DNA of 64,000 bases from Sciurus carolinensis. Its lineage: Eukaryota; Chordata; Mammalia; Rodentia; Sciuridae. The notes under the pieces are model-generated. The model did no database searches and was not told where the DNA came from. It saw only the letters and a program-made list of their open reading frames with translations. The DNA is taken from the NCBI RefSeq assembly GCF_902686445.1, contig NC_062218.1:130566594-130630593 (forward strand), read 5' to 3'. The stretch's first letter is position 1. Each line of letters begins with the position of its first letter. This document shows, one piece after another, positions 11,690-24,840 of the stretch. The position numbers were made by a program, and so were the translations under genes.

Positions 11690-11940
11690 GAAGAAAGGGG
11701 TGGTGACGTCGCGGGTTCTGCGCCGAGGCTCCGCCCCCGCTAGCACGAAAGCCCTGCCTTCATTGGCAGAAAAGCTCCCATTTCTAGGCCTCGCTCCCAT
11801 CTGTGTGTAGCCCCTGCCCTCTTTTGCTGTATAGGTCCCACCCAGCCCTGCAGAGGCTCCGCCCACACCGAGCTGAAGCAGGGCTTGGCTCTGCCGCAGA
11901 GGCCCCCCAACCTTGCCTGCGCAAGACCCCGCCCATTTTT
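11690..11940. promoter_or_regulatory. GC-box cluster with CRE-like site (candidate regulatory element)
   Basis: A TGACGTCG octamer at 11703-11710 (one base off a full CRE) is followed by at least three CCGCCC boxes (near 11733, 11861, 11930) in a pattern of short 'ctccgccc..ccc' units. It lies about 0.8 kb past the SNCB poly(A) site, outside both gene-body CpG islands. It may be a distal or cryptic promoter. This is motif reading only. Confidence 0.35.
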
Positions 11941-12180
11941 ATGCTTTGGTGGAGTCTCTTTCAAGCCGAAACCCACGCCTTACTCGCCAGCTGCAAAACT
12001 GGAAACGCTCTATTTAATAATCCCGAAGTATTAGCGTCTCTTCCTACCCTGAGTTATTTGCGGCGAGGGGCAACGCCAAACATGGGAAGTCCTTGAAGCT
12101 GGAGACCAGTCTGCTCTGGTCACCTTGGTCTGCAACGTGGGGGCCTTTATGCCCTGAATCAGGAAGCAGCTGGCAGACGT

Positions 12181-12228
12181 TGGTGTTGGTGTGTGTGTTG
12201 GTGTGTGTGTGTATGTGTGTGTGTGTGT
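12181..12228. repeat. (TG)n microsatellite, interrupted
   Basis: Runs of GT are interrupted by 'ttg' and 'tat' between 12181 and 12228. Confidence 0.95.
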
Positions 12229-12425
12229 AGAACGAACTGGTGGCCTTGGATTTTGTGACTCATGTGAGTGAGGGTGCAAACAGCTCGAAATCCCTTTTGG
12301 CTGAATTAAGACAATACTTACAATCCACTGTCCTTGAGAATTGCAAACTTGTGTCCCTTGGTTGAATTTGGCCTCTAACTGTGTTTTCTTTGCTACCACA
12401 AGGTTTTAAACTTTTAAAATGTGAA

Positions 12426-12632
12426 TATGTACCGGGCTTAGTGGTGTGCCTGTAATCCCAGAGACTAGAGAGGCTGAGGCAGGAGGATTGCAAGTTCAAG
12501 GCCAGCTTCGGCAATTTAGTAAAGACCTAAGTAACTCAGTAGACCCTATCTCAAAAAACAAAAAGAACTGGGGATGTAGCTCATTGGTTAAGTGCCCCTG
12601 GTCAATCCCCAGTACCCAAAAAATAAAAAATA
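12426..12632 (+). mobile_element. Sciurid B1/ID dimeric SINE
   Basis: The B1 half contains 'tgcctgtaatcccagagac' and 'gcaagttcaaggccagcttc'. The ID half reads 'ctggggatgtagctcattgg' through 'caatccccagtaccc', followed by an A-rich tail. Confidence 0.85.
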
Positions 12633-14245
12633 AATCGAGTATCTTTGGGCTGAGCACACCTTTTCCAGTTGCCATAGTCCTTTCCTTGCTGTATTACACT
12701 TATCCTCTATTTTCATGAATGGCTTGGCCTCTAAAGAAGTTTGCACCCTTGATCCAGCAACCAGTGCCTGATCCCCATTTTTAGATGACAAAACCAGGTT
12801 CACCATCTGGTCTGTAGGGAGATTTATTCCTCCTTCCGGGTGCCAAGCCCTACACCTGGTCCCACTGAGAATGATTCTGCTCAGAGACCAATGTTCTCAT
12901 CTGCCAGGGTCACTTTAAATACATTCCAGGCACAGGTCCAGAAGCATTAGCAGAGGGTGCCAGGCCTGTGTCAGAAGGCAGTCCTGGCTATGTGCGTACG
13001 CGTGTGAGAGCACACACCGATCATGGGTTCCTCCATGTGACGGGAACAAAGACATTTCCCAAGTGCCCAGGCAGATGGTACTTAACTCCATTAATTTTAC
13101 TTGAAGCCAACCTCAAGGCTTCTTTGTTATTTGCCCCAATTTGTGGATGAGGAAATGGAGCTCAGAGAGGCAAAACCACATTCCCTGGTCATATTGCTGG
13201 GAAGTGGCAAAAGACACATTGCACCCCAAACCTGAGTCCAAAGCACAACCCCTTTGGAATTTCCAAAATGGACTTTCTGTGGCTTTGTGAAGAAACAAAT
13301 GAAAAGCAATAGGAAAATGTAGAGAAGTAGTAATGTGGAGATTACAGACACTTATGCAATGTCAGGAAACCTAGGAGCGTGTTGTGAGTTAGTACAGGGT
13401 TCACACATCTTGGTATGGACATGCGTTTGTGCTGTGTCTGTATCTGTGTTCATGTGTGTACATGGGTGCTGCCCATGTGTGTTGTGTGAGTTCATTAGTC
13501 TTCCAGTAGTGTGCATTACACACTTGTTCTGTTCTTAGAAGCTAGAGACTTCAGGGAACAGCCCTGCAGGTCAATGTTCAAACAACTCACCTTGCAGAGA
13601 TCACAAAACAATCAACAAGACAATTTCTAATTTGATGAAGAACATAAAAGGAAGTCACATGGAGGGGATGAAGGCAACATTAAAACGAGGTGGTCAGGTC
13701 AGGTGTCTGAGGAGATGAGGTGGAGCTGAAACCTGAATGAAAAAATGTGGTTTGTGGACAGCCAGCATTGCATACAAGAGAAAGCTCCCACCCCTGTGCC
13801 TAGGTATGGGCACAGGGGGTGTGCCTTAGCAAGGCTGACCCTGCAGGGCCTCCTGACGCCTGAGATCCTGCCTTCAGCTCCACCCCTCCTGGTCTGTGCT
13901 TTCTCTTCCTTTGCCTGGGTTCCTTTCTCCATCAGGACAAGCTGTCCTCAACTCTGCCTGTTGAAATCCTTCCCTCTTCTGAATTTTCCTACTCCTCTGA
14001 CCAGAAGTACTTTCTCCTTACCTCCCTCATTCTGCTCAGCTGTGTGCACAGAGACCCCCTTCGGTCCCATGTCATCACTCTATGGACCCTTGTCAGGCAG
14101 CTAAGCAAAAAATGATGAAGGGCTAGGGGGTTGTCCCTGCTTCCCTGCCATTGTCTGTCTCCCTGCCCCAGTCTCCCCACCCCCACCCCCCAGTAATGCG
14201 GCTTCCCAGCTTTCTCTGGAACTTTATTTTTGTTTTCTCCCTTCC

Positions 14246-14303
14246 CTATTTATAGCTCTCTCCCCTCCGAACCATCCCTGCATCCATTCTGTTGCCTAGA
14301 AAC
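14246..14303. promoter_or_regulatory. MEF2 site plus X-box-like motif (candidate enhancer)
   Basis: CTATTTATAG at 14246-14255 is an exact MEF2 consensus (YTAWWWWTAR). GTTGCCTAGAAAC at 14291-14303 is an RFX X-box with one mismatch. They sit in a repeat-free, pyrimidine-rich block of the SNCB-GPRIN1 intergenic region. Function is inferred. Confidence 0.35.
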
Positions 14304-15468
14304 AGGCTCTGGGCTGAGGGTGGGGGAAGGCCAGACGGAGCCCAGGCAGGGGGAAAGGAAGAGATGTCACCCACTCCCCCCACAGCACCACCCCCTGGCT
14401 CCCAGAAGCCCACTCAACCCTCTGCCCAGCACCCACAGTGTTTCTTTAAAGGATGAAACAAAATGTGAAAACCAGCAGCCCTTGTGGAGTCCTTTACAGC
14501 TTCTGAAACGACTGTTGAGAGTGAGTTCACTCCTGCCTCCTAAAAGCCTATATCCTGCCACAGAACTGGACCTATTGTTTTCAGATGGGGAAACTGAGGC
14601 TTCAGGAAGCAAAGGTTCCCACAACAAAGCTTTCTCAGAAGAAACTCCATGCTTTGAATTTGTTTGTCTTGGTATATTGGTTTGAAACTTAAAAGATTTG
14701 AAAACATAAATAATTCCATAAATCATGAATTGCAGGAAGGTAAAGGAAAAATGTTTTTCCATCTCTGCCACAAACCATACTTCCAGTCATACCTCTGCCA
14801 TGCCTTCTTGTGTATCCCCAATACTCCTGCCACGCTCCTGCCATGGCTCAACCATGCCACAGTACCATGCTCCTTTGATGCCCACCCATGTCCCCATGAT
14901 GCCCCTGCAGTGCCCCACCTTGTTCCATTGCAGCTCCAGGCCTTACCTCCCACAGAATGGACCAGAGGGCTGGGACTTCCATCCAGGCTCAGTCATCTCA
15001 CCAGCTGTGTGCCACTGATCATTTCATGTACTTCTCTGAGCCTGTTTCTTCAGTTCCAAAGCAAAGATGCTAATTTGCCACCCCCTAAGACCAGTAGGAG
15101 AATTAAATATTATGCTGATGAGAAAGAGCTTTGTAAACTGTAGTTCTATAAAATGTGAGTGATCAACTAGAATACTGAACAGTGTTACAGTTGATGTTAT
15201 TATTAGGACCCAAACATTGAGGAGGCGAGCCAAAATGGGCCCTGGTATTAGAGAGGGAGCCCCTGGTCTCAGTCCAAACAAAGGACACCATTTCCTGGCA
15301 GAATGAGGGGCAGGGTGGGGGCTGCCTGAGAAGCCCTCTTGTGCCTTTTCCTCCTTCTCAAGTGCCCCCCCCCCCACTCCCTGCCCTCCACTCCAAGACC
15401 CACCTTTGCCTTCCAAATAGGCTTTCTGGGCAGAATGGGGGAGGGGCTGCCAAGGAGCAGCTGGGCCA

Positions 15469-15485
15469 TGATTCAGACTGAGTCA
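15469..15485. promoter_or_regulatory. Paired AP-1-like sites
   Basis: TGATTCA (15469-15475) and TGAGTCA (15479-15485) start ten bases apart, about one helical turn. They lie in a repeat-free GC-rich segment (15400-15560). This is a candidate bZIP-bound element only. Confidence 0.35.
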
Positions 15486-16168
15486 CCCATCCAAATCCTG
15501 GGGCCGCCCCCAGCTGGGACAGGGCCTGCAGCTGTGGGGGGTGGGGGGTTGTAGCAGGGGAGGGAGGGGGTCTGTGTGGAATCAGGCTGTGTGCATATAT
15601 TCCCAAGCCAGGGAGTCTCATGAATCTCAGACAGCAAAGTGAGAGCCTGGGGATGTTGTATGTGAAGAGGTCAGGGATGGGAAGACAACTCCATGGGCAT
15701 AAGTTATCTGGATTGACAGGAGACAGTGGTGCATACAGTGTTGCATGTACATCTGCGTGAGGCTAACAGTGTGCTGGATTGATTCCCATATTTGTCCCCT
15801 TCTTAGCTGTGTGACCCTGACAATTTGCTTAACCTCTCTGAATGTCAGTTTCCTCACCTATTCAATGGAAATAACAATTGTAATTGTCTTGGGTGATTTT
15901 CCTTAAGGATTAAATGAGATAATGACTACAGAAACTTAGGGAATCAGAAAATAGTACAATACCATCCTTATCATCATCTCAAGCATGTAGAGTTATGCAT
16001 CTGAGTCTCTGTACAACCCTTGGGCAGCAGGGTCTGGGTAAGGGTTTTTTTGAAGGAGTGAGTGAATGTGTGTTGTGTGTGTGTATCCCTGAAGCACGAG
16101 AACTTTATGCAAGAACTTTAGAGAAAGTTAAGATTACATGTCACTGCCCACTATGATAACCCCAACCT

Positions 16169-16190
16169 ACACACACACACACACATACAC
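16169..16190. repeat. (CA)n microsatellite
   Basis: This is a short CA run with one TA interruption. Confidence 0.9.
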
Positions 16191-16431
16191 CCAGAGCACA
16201 CACCTTTCCTGGGTCCCTGACAAGGACCAGTGTACAGGTGAAGGGGTCAGGAATTATGGATGCTGTTGTATTGGGAAGCTCAGATCTTCTCCAAAGCTTT
16301 CTGCATCAAGCAAAACTGGAATGGGGGTGGCTGGCTAGACCACACGAGTGGGTGGTCCTGGATGTGAAAGAAAGATTGTGTTTGATGGAATGTATATGAA
16401 CGTGATATGAACATGAAAGAGGAAAGGACAG

Positions 16432-16433
<2 letters not shown>

Positions 16434-16475
<42 letters not shown>

Positions 16476-16484
16476 TGCACACAC
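16434..16484. repeat. (TG)n microsatellite
   Basis: About 24 TG/GT units, with one 'tat' interruption, end in 'gtgtgcacacac'. Confidence 0.97.
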
Positions 16485-17089
16485 GCAGGCATGCACAGGG
16501 GTGGCATTGGGGACTGTCTGCTGTCTGCTGTGGTACAGTCTGCTTGTCTCCATGGTGCCTGTTGCCACACACGCTTGCTTTTCAGAAAGTCACCAGGATT
16601 GTTTATTCCACCCCCGGCCTGGGCGCCAGCCAAGGAGCTGCAGGCACTTGTTTATCTTCTTGTGCGTACGCATGTGTAGGGCTCCCCAGCAGCAGACCAA
16701 CCCAAAATATGGGTGTACACACACTCCTATGGGTGTGAGTGACCATGTTGGTTGTCAAAAGGTGGTCCCAAACCCCAATCCTAGGCAGACCCTCTCCATG
16801 TGAGGACAAAGATGCCCCTCCAGCATGTGGACCCATCATCAACTCAGCAACCCCCAAAGTTCCACAAAAGAGAGTAACTTGCTCTGAGTTTGGTCCCCTG
16901 CTCTACCCCCACCCTCAGGATGAATCCTTGGACATCAATTGACCAGGCCTGGGTCACTATCCCCCGCTAGAGCTGGCAGTGGAGTCCACCCTACCCCACC
17001 ATACAAACTGGAGTGGGGGGGGTGGTTCCCCAGGAAAATGGGGTTCTATGGTCAGAAAAGGGTGTACATGTTGGGCTCATCCAAACAGT

Positions 17090-17245
17090 AGCACCCTCTA
17101 CAATGGCTACATTGTGCCAGGCATTTGGTGTAGTTTTCTCAGAGCTCTAGTGTTATATATAAAACTAAAGTGAAGTTCGGAGAGAACTCAAATCAAGACC
17201 ACACAGTTAGTAACTGGCAAAGCCAAGCCTGAATCCACAGATTGC
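17090..17245 (+). repeat. MIR element
   Basis: MIR landmarks are present in order: 'cattgtgccaggcatttgg', 'accacacagttagtaactgg' and 'agccaagcctgaatcc'. Confidence 0.6.
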
Positions 17246-18097
17246 CTCCCTACCCATTTGGAGCTCCATTTGTGTCTTAATAAATGTTTTATCTTGTTGT
17301 CTGAAGATTCCCATTAAAAATGTTTTTTTATCAACAAGTCCCTTTGGATAAAGAGGGGTTAGAGAGCACAGCAAAAGACACAGATGACAAAAGACCCTAT
17401 GTCCATGTAGCAGACATGGATAGAGCTCTGCACATCCCCTTGAATGCCCTGACCATTTCTGTGACCACCATCAGGACTCCCAACAGTCAATACCAGCATC
17501 TTTGTCAAAGACACTCTCAGACTGCTGCTGAACCCATATCACTCCCATGCACTGTGGACCAGTATTGCCCAGGCAACATATTCCAGGTAGGCACTTAACC
17601 AACATCTGCCAGTTGTGGGATATGCATACCCCAGATCTCTTGTCCTTGGCCAGAGGAATTCTGAAGTGTGCATTTGCCCCATTTTCCAAGACTTCCCTGC
17701 AGAATTAAGTTTCTCTCACCTACTGTGGTAGCTGGCTTAATAACAACCTCTCATTGGCTGCCTTCCTTTCCTGGGTCACCTTTCCACTCCCCTACTGATG
17801 TCCTTGCACCACACAAATAAACCACATGCCTTCAATGTTCATCTCAGTTTCTGCAAACCACCCCAGGGATCTGGATCCCACCTCTCCTTCCCCCTGAGTG
17901 TCTGGGCCCAGTCCTCATGCTCTGCCTTGCTGGCATCCTCCCTTTTCCCTCTGTCCTGGGCCTTTCTCATCAGGATTTTAATGCCTTTGAGTCGTCTCCA
18001 TTTTAACCTTCTATTTCCATAGCGATCATTATCCTTCTTTTCTCTCAGCCCAACTTTCTTGAGAAAGGTGTATAATTGCTCACTCCACTTCCTCTCC

Positions 18098-18178
18098 CCC
18101 CCGCCCCCCAGTGCTTGGGATCAAACCCACAGTTCATGCCAGGCAGGCACTTTACCCCTGAGCTACATCTCCAGCCTC
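18098..18178 (-). mobile_element. ID-like SINE fragment
   Basis: The reverse complement reads as the sciurid ID element: 'ggctggagatgtagctcagg', then 'gggtaaagtgcctgcctgg', then 'gggtttgatcccaagc'. Confidence 0.7.
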
Positions 18179-20009
18179 CACTCCACTTCCCTACTCCCAT
18201 TTGATCATCAAACTCCCCTCCACCAACTCGGCCTTCCACCCCCAACACTCCGCTACTCTACTGACTGCTCTGATCAAGTGTCCAGTTACCTTCTTTTCAA
18301 ATCCAGAGGACACCTTGCAGGTGACATTTTGTCTTCCTAATATGGTTCACATTGTCTCCCTTCTGGAACATTCTCTCCCCTTGCCTTCTGAAATATCACA
18401 CTCTCTTGGGTTTCTGCTGGCTTCTCAGACTTGTGCTTCTCATCCTTTGCACCACCCACCACCAGAACCACCATGGCAGTCATTCCTTCAATGATGACCC
18501 AAGGTCTGCATGACTCCTTATTTGGTTTATACTCTCCCTCCACAGGCTGACACATCTCTAATGGCCTCCATTACCAGTCTCAGTTGATGGACTTCCTAAT
18601 TCATTTTCAGTGGTAGTCACTTCAGAATTCAGCTTTGGGCTCATATGTCTCACTGTGACTATCCTACAAGCGCCCTCCTTTTCCTAGGACTCATCAGGTA
18701 TAGATCCTCCACTCACCTGGATTTTTAAGGCAAAACCTCAGAGGGGCAGCAGAACCCTTTCTCCCATCATTCCAACATCCAACCCACGCCCAAATATATT
18801 CATTTTACCCCTAAATAGGTATTGAGTCTGGCCCCTCTTCTCCATACCAAGAAAAGTTGCCATGATTCAGGTATCATCGAACCTCACCTGCCACAGCTTC
18901 TTCACATACGTGTGGGATCTGCTCCTGTCCACCCTCATTCTGCCAGAGGGAGAACTTTTTAGATCAGTTTAGCTCTTCCTACTTTTCATGTCTTGTGAAC
19001 CTCCCCAAGATTTGTTTGTCTCTATCATGGAGTCTATAATATTTGCCTTGAAATATTTTAGGGGGAGAATGAAATGATGGATGCAGAATAGGGTGTGTGA
19101 AGTCTGAAATTAAGTGTCCTTGTAACCAGTGAATGAACCAGTTTCAGGACTAGGAATATAAGGAAGCAGCCCTGCGCTGTGTGTGTGCTGTCCGTGGTGC
19201 TGAAAATTGGTCTGGCACTTTACCGTTTTCTCCCTTCCTTGGGATCCCGACTGAAGACGCCAGTCTCATGAATTTTATTCATTTGCCATCGGATTTAAAA
19301 AATAAAAAATTATTTTAAGGCCACGGTGACTTGTGGTTCACCAGATAAGGGAGAAGGCTAAGACAGAGTTAAGCATGAAGTTGCAGGAGTTAAATTGCAT
19401 AAATTTGAATTCCCAGTTTCACTATATTTATTGTATGTTTTCTTATCTGAAAATGGGTTATAATACATTAATCCTTTCTCCTGAATGATTGGAAATTGAA
19501 ATTAGATGAAACCTGTAAACAAAATCTCATTACAGTGTTTGTGCCTAAATAAGTTTCATTAACATTAGTTGTTACTATTTTTAGTAGGTGGTTTCACCTA
19601 CTAAAGAGAGGGTTTTATCACCTCCAGGACAATTACAGTTATTTTCTCCTCAGGGAAACTGAAAGAGCAAGGGACCACTTCTATGCCAGGAAACGTGGAG
19701 GGAGAGGGCAGTGAGTGCTCATGTCTTTGGCAATTCAGATTCGACTTCAAGCCCCTGAACACCTACTTCGGGCGCCTTCATCCTTCCAAAACCACCAAGG
19801 TGATTAATGTTAGCCCCATTTTCTAGATCAGGAAACTGAGGCTTAAAGGGGGTGAAATGACCTGCTCAGGGGTATCCAGAGGAGAACCCAGCTAACACAG
19901 AAAGGAGAGTGGGCGGACACCCTGTTTGGGAAGGACGGCAGAGGGAGAATGAAAAGCTCCTCTCCAGAACCACCACCGCAGGCGTCCCCTCCACTCGTAG
20001 GAGCGTGGG

Positions 20010-20647
20010 CAGCGGCGAGACAAAGGGCTGGGGGCGGGGCGGGGGCGGGGGCAGAGAAGGCCGGATGTGCGGCCGAGGGGGAGGCGGGAAATTTCCTCTC
20101 AGAGGGAGCTTGGAGATCACAACGACCTGGGTCCCCATGCAGGAGCCGCAGGTCCTCGGACAAGTGGCTGCCTGTCTCCGAGCAGCAATTCCCTCCTCGG
20201 TGAAACGAGAGAGCGTTCGCGGGGACGCGTTGATTGAGATTTGAGAGGCAGCACGCCCCGCCTTCTTTTGGCGCGCAGCAAATGGGCAGTCTCTCCACCC
20301 CTCAGTCTCCTGGTCTGTGAAATGGGAACCCGGAGAAGAAGGGCGGGGCACTCTGTAAGACAGGGGCTACTGTGAGGGGCTGCAGATTGGGGGCGCCCCT
20401 CCCTCTTTCCAGCTCTGATTTCCCCGCGGGCACCGCCCCCTCCCGGGTTCCGAGGCCGCGAGGCCGCCAGCGCGCATGCCCGGGGCGGGGCGCGGGGCGG
20501 GAGCGCGGACCGGCTCCGGAGACAGCAGCGCGGAGTCCGCGGGTCCACCCGCCAGCCTGGCCCGAGGCAGCCGAGGCCGTTTGGGCGGCGGCAGCGGCGG
20601 AAGCCAGAACGCAGGGCGCCGAAGAGCCGGAGCAACGGCACCGCCGG
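20010..20647 (+). promoter_or_regulatory. GPRIN1: GPRIN1 CpG-island promoter and noncoding exon 1
   Basis: A CpG island spans roughly 20010-21060, with many GC boxes (gggcggggcgggggcggggg near 20033; ccggggcggggcgcggggcggg near 20479). The donor CCGCCGG|gtaagcg ends the presumed 5'-UTR exon at 20647. The next acceptor in the right position is 'tatttcag' at 30061-30068, 42 bases before the GPRIN1 ATG. A single noncoding first exon followed by one coding exon is the known GPRIN1 structure. The exact start is inferred to lie near 20450-20550. Confidence 0.65.
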
Positions 20648-23600
20648 GTAAGCGCCGCGCCCGCACCTGCTGTTCCCTCCACGAGCGTGGCTTTGACCCC
20701 TTGGGTTCGCTCGTGGCCGCTCTGCAGCCGCTGTCCAGGGTCTTCAAAGCCCCTCTGCTGCGGGGCTCTGGCACCGCGCACCGCGCACCGCGAGCGCTGG
20801 GTTGTGTGTTCGCGCGTGGCTGGGGGCGGCAGGTGTCTGTTTCCAGGCTCTTCGCTGGGGCGGGGCGGGGGCGGGTCCGGCATCCCTGGCCCGAACCCCC
20901 GAGGGGCCCTGCGGGCCTGGCAGAGGTGCGTGCAGGACTGGGGCCCCGCGTCCGGCCTGGACGCTGCTGGCTGCTTTGTTCCGCGCGGCAGTGCGGGAGG
21001 GGGCGCTTCCCGCCACTGGGGGGGAGGGGGTCCGCCCGCGTTGATTCATCTCCCCAGAGCGAGCTCCGCAGCGCTTGAGTGGCTCCACTGGCACCACTGA
21101 GCACACTCGCCGTTGCACACCCAGTGTGGCACACACCCTGGGGTACGGTCACACACCGCACTGGAGATCACCTGGACCAGGCCACAGGTCTACACCACAG
21201 GTCTACACACACACCCGCTATGGCCCTTGGTCATTCCATCAGACTCAAACACACAGCCACCTGTGTACCCACCCAGTTCACCGAGTGAGAGAGCTTTGTG
21301 TATACACTTAGGCACAGTTAAGCACTCACACTAGCCATCACAGATCACAGCATACTCAACTCGACAATACCCTGATCACAGCACACTCCCAGTCAACCTA
21401 CTGTGGTCTGATTGTGCCTGCTCACACCTGCTCATGGTGTCCCTCCTATACCTAGAATCTGGAGTAGATTGTCACCCTTGTGAACACACTCCCTATCATA
21501 CACAGGTTTACTGTCTCTTAGCTTGTTGCTTACCCCACCCACACTAGCATGCCCTAAATGCCCATTCTTGCTCTCCTATGGATGGATGGATGCATGGGGG
21601 CTGTTTCTGGGGGGAAAAGTCTGACTATAACCCTTTGCTAGACTTCTCTCCTACCGTCCCGGGCAGGCTTTGCTCTTCTGAAGGGACTAGTGGACAAGGG
21701 GCTGCAGACCAGGATTTTCAATACTCAGGCACATATGCCTGCCAAAATCTTGCAAGCTTTTGTCAGTCTTGTTACCATGGGAGGAGATGTTTGCAGGTGC
21801 CTGGCAGTTCTGGCCCTGATTGGGGGTGTAGGGATGTTCTCCAGACTGGCAAGAAATCCTAGAGGGAAAGAAACAGGCTAGCCAGGTCTCTGGGTATTCA
21901 AAGGGACCGCTATGCCTTTGTGGAATACAGTACCTATGCACAAACCCAGACTAATCTCCCATGAGTGAGACCATGAGGCCATGTGGTCATATGTGCACAC
22001 CCACAGAGTCCAAGAGGCCCCCATGGATGTGCAAACACACAGGCCATTCTGCACATACAGGTTATATGTACGCACATCAAGATTTTCTTGAGCAGACCTC
22101 AGGAGCTGAGTCCTAGCTCCAGACTGACCTAAGCTTGTACAGATCTCCACAGGCAGTCTGCTTACTCCTTCCCATACCAGGTGAGCCATTCCATACACCT
22201 ACTCAGTCATTTCAGCCTTCTACCTCAATTGGGTCACACTCACCTGTTTATGCCTAAGTGTGCAGATCATCTGTTCATTGGGTGTGCATGTTCCTGCAGG
22301 TGGGTGTATGTATGCAGAGACATTCTTGCTTCCTCTACTGCATGCTCCATAGTACGGTTGCCTGTGAGATCCACAGGATCCAGAGGAGCCTTGGCCTGGT
22401 TCCAAGGAACAGAAAGGGGTTTTAAGAGCCAAGCATTAGTGTCCAAGATCCTGGCTGATATGATTGGGAAGAACCCAGGCTTTGGGCTCAGACGGAACTG
22501 GCTTTGAACCACTTCTTCCCCACAGTGTGTGCCCTGGGTCACGTCTCTTCTTCTTACTTCAGTATCCTCATATGTGGAATGGAGTGAAAATGTCCCCCCG
22601 TGAGATTGGTATGGGATCCAGATGATGAACTGAACCTGAGAGATCTGGGCCTAAGGCTGAGCACATAGTAGGAAAGTGGGTGGGGGTGGGTTCTAGAGGA
22701 AGTGCGTGGGGAGGAGGTGGATCCCCAGGCCTGGGCTGCCTCTTGAAGTAGTGACTGGAGAATACAGATGCTTCCTTCAGAGCCAGGAAGGGCCCAGAAG
22801 AACTGAGCAACAGAGCCTCTGGCATTGATCTTTTGGCCCCATCTAACAGATTGGGAAACAGAGACCCAGAGAGTAGAAAACTCACCCAAAGTCCTACAGC
22901 AAGTTAATGACTAAGATGGGTCTACCACCCTGGCCAGGCTGTCTGTCTCTACCCTGGAACCCATCCTATTTCAGGGACAGAACTTTGAGCAGGAAACTGG
23001 AAAGCCAGCCTCTTCCAGGGAGACTTGCCAAAGGGGCATCATACCAGCTGGGCCATGCCTACTTCTCAGAACCTCAACTTCCTTGGCTGAAAAACAGGAA
23101 CATAGTACCTACCTGCCAGGTATGTGAGGTCTGCCCATAGTAAGTGCTTTACTTGTGTGAGGTCACTTCCTCCCTTTATTGGCATCCAGTTCAGAGTGGC
23201 TTTGGTGGCTATAGGTCAGGAGGGTACCATACATGAAGGGCTGGCTATGAGAAAAACAACAGCACAAATTTAGTGATCAATGAGAATGGTAAGCCTCAGT
23301 GTCCAGGACACCCTAGGGAGAGGTGAGGATTGCGGCTAATTGGAGAGTACATCCCCCGCAGGAAACATACTGAGATTGTCAAATTTTAATTTTCCAGGAG
23401 GTTCTGGAAATCCAATTCTCACACGAATTCTAATTTTTAAATGTTGATCGCTTTACTCCTTTATTTAAATTTAACTTTTTAACTTTTTTTTTTAAGCCCT
23501 GTGGGTCAAACAAGCATGTGAAAAGGCCGAATTTTGCTGATTTGCTCTCTGCTGCAGCCCCCAACCCCCTCCTGGGAGCACAGCTGGGCTCTGACAGGCT

Positions 23601-24384
23601 GAGTAGATAAAAACAGGCCTTTCATGTACACAGCCCAGCCCTGAAGTGAGCAGAGCCACACACACCCATCATCTTCTTTAATTCTCATAACAGCCCTGGG
23701 AGAGCAAAGGGTGGGATTTTCAGGGCTCCCAGGGAGGAAAAGGGCCTTGCTTGAGGCCATGCGGCTGGTAAGTGGTGAGATGTCCAGACTTTTTGCCCAG
23801 GCCTCACCCAGGAGGAACTTGTTGGCTGGGCTAGTGTGTGCAGACCCTAGGGCTGAGCTATTGGACTGAAATGAGGTATTGAGGACCCAGAACACTCCCT
23901 GATAGCTTTTTTTGACTACTTCTAGTTGCAGCTTGAACTTCCTGTACACCTCCCTGGCAGCTGTTGAATTCCTACCTTCCAGAGGGGGAAACTGAGGCAG
24001 GCATGACAAGCAGATCTTGGCCCTCTCTGGAACCTGGGCCCTTTCTCTTGCCCATCAGTCTACTCTGGCTTATAACATCCTTCTCCACAGTCCCAAGGAC
24101 CAGATAGATCAGAGCTCACAAGCTAGTGGCTTTCGGATCAGAGTTGACCTGCAGAAGGGTTCTGGCCTGTGTGATATTTTAAAAAATGAGACAATGTTGA
24201 AGATGTAGAAAATCCAGATTCATGACTTTGCTCAATAAATTAGGAGACATGGCCACCTAGAAGCCACGTTCACTTCGCTACTAAAAGCATTCTAGGGGGT
24301 TCCCAGTCCCCTTAGGAGAATCCCCACTCCTCCCCCCAATGAATGTGAGACTGGCTGCTGCTGCTTCCAGCTCTCCTCCTGCCA

Positions 24385-24660
24385 CTCTGGCTTTTTCGTG
24401 GTTGGCTCAGATGTTAACCTCCTCAGAGAGACCTTTCCTGACCACGTGTCCAAACCAGCTGCCCACTCCTTTGTCTCCACAGCATCTAGTATTTGAAATT
24501 ATATTGTTTATTTGTATGCTCCTTGTTTATTACTCTCTTCCCAGTCTACCTGCTTTGGAAGTCAGGGACTGTGCATTTCTTACCCACTGCTGTGTTCCAG
24601 CACCAAGAACAGTGCCTAGAACATTGTTTATGTGTCCAATAAATGTTGAACTAATGGATG
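24385..24660 (+). repeat. L2 3'-end fragment
   Basis: The text follows the L2 3' consensus style: 'gagagacctttcctgaccac', 'tgtttattactctcttcccag', 'ggaagtcagggactgtgc', then 'agcaccaagaacagtgcctag' and 'ccaataaatgttgaa'. It lies in the GPRIN1 intron. Confidence 0.65.
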
Positions 24661-24840
24661 GATTCCTATTTGACCACAACTGGCAGAACTGAATTCAGTT
24701 GCCCCTTTAGAAGGGATCAGTGCCCTCCAGTTGGCCACAGTTCCCACCCTCATCTCCCTCACTCTGAGGATGTCAACATCTTTCATCATCTTCCTTGCTC
24801 TATTGTTTTTCTTAAATTTTTATTTCCACCCATGTAGGGT

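Noticed and set aside
20367..21161. Long open frames (200-264 codons) on both strands in the GPRIN1 CpG island
   Set aside because: High GC content removes stop codons by chance. The frames are Arg/Pro/Ala/Gly-rich with no recognisable domain.
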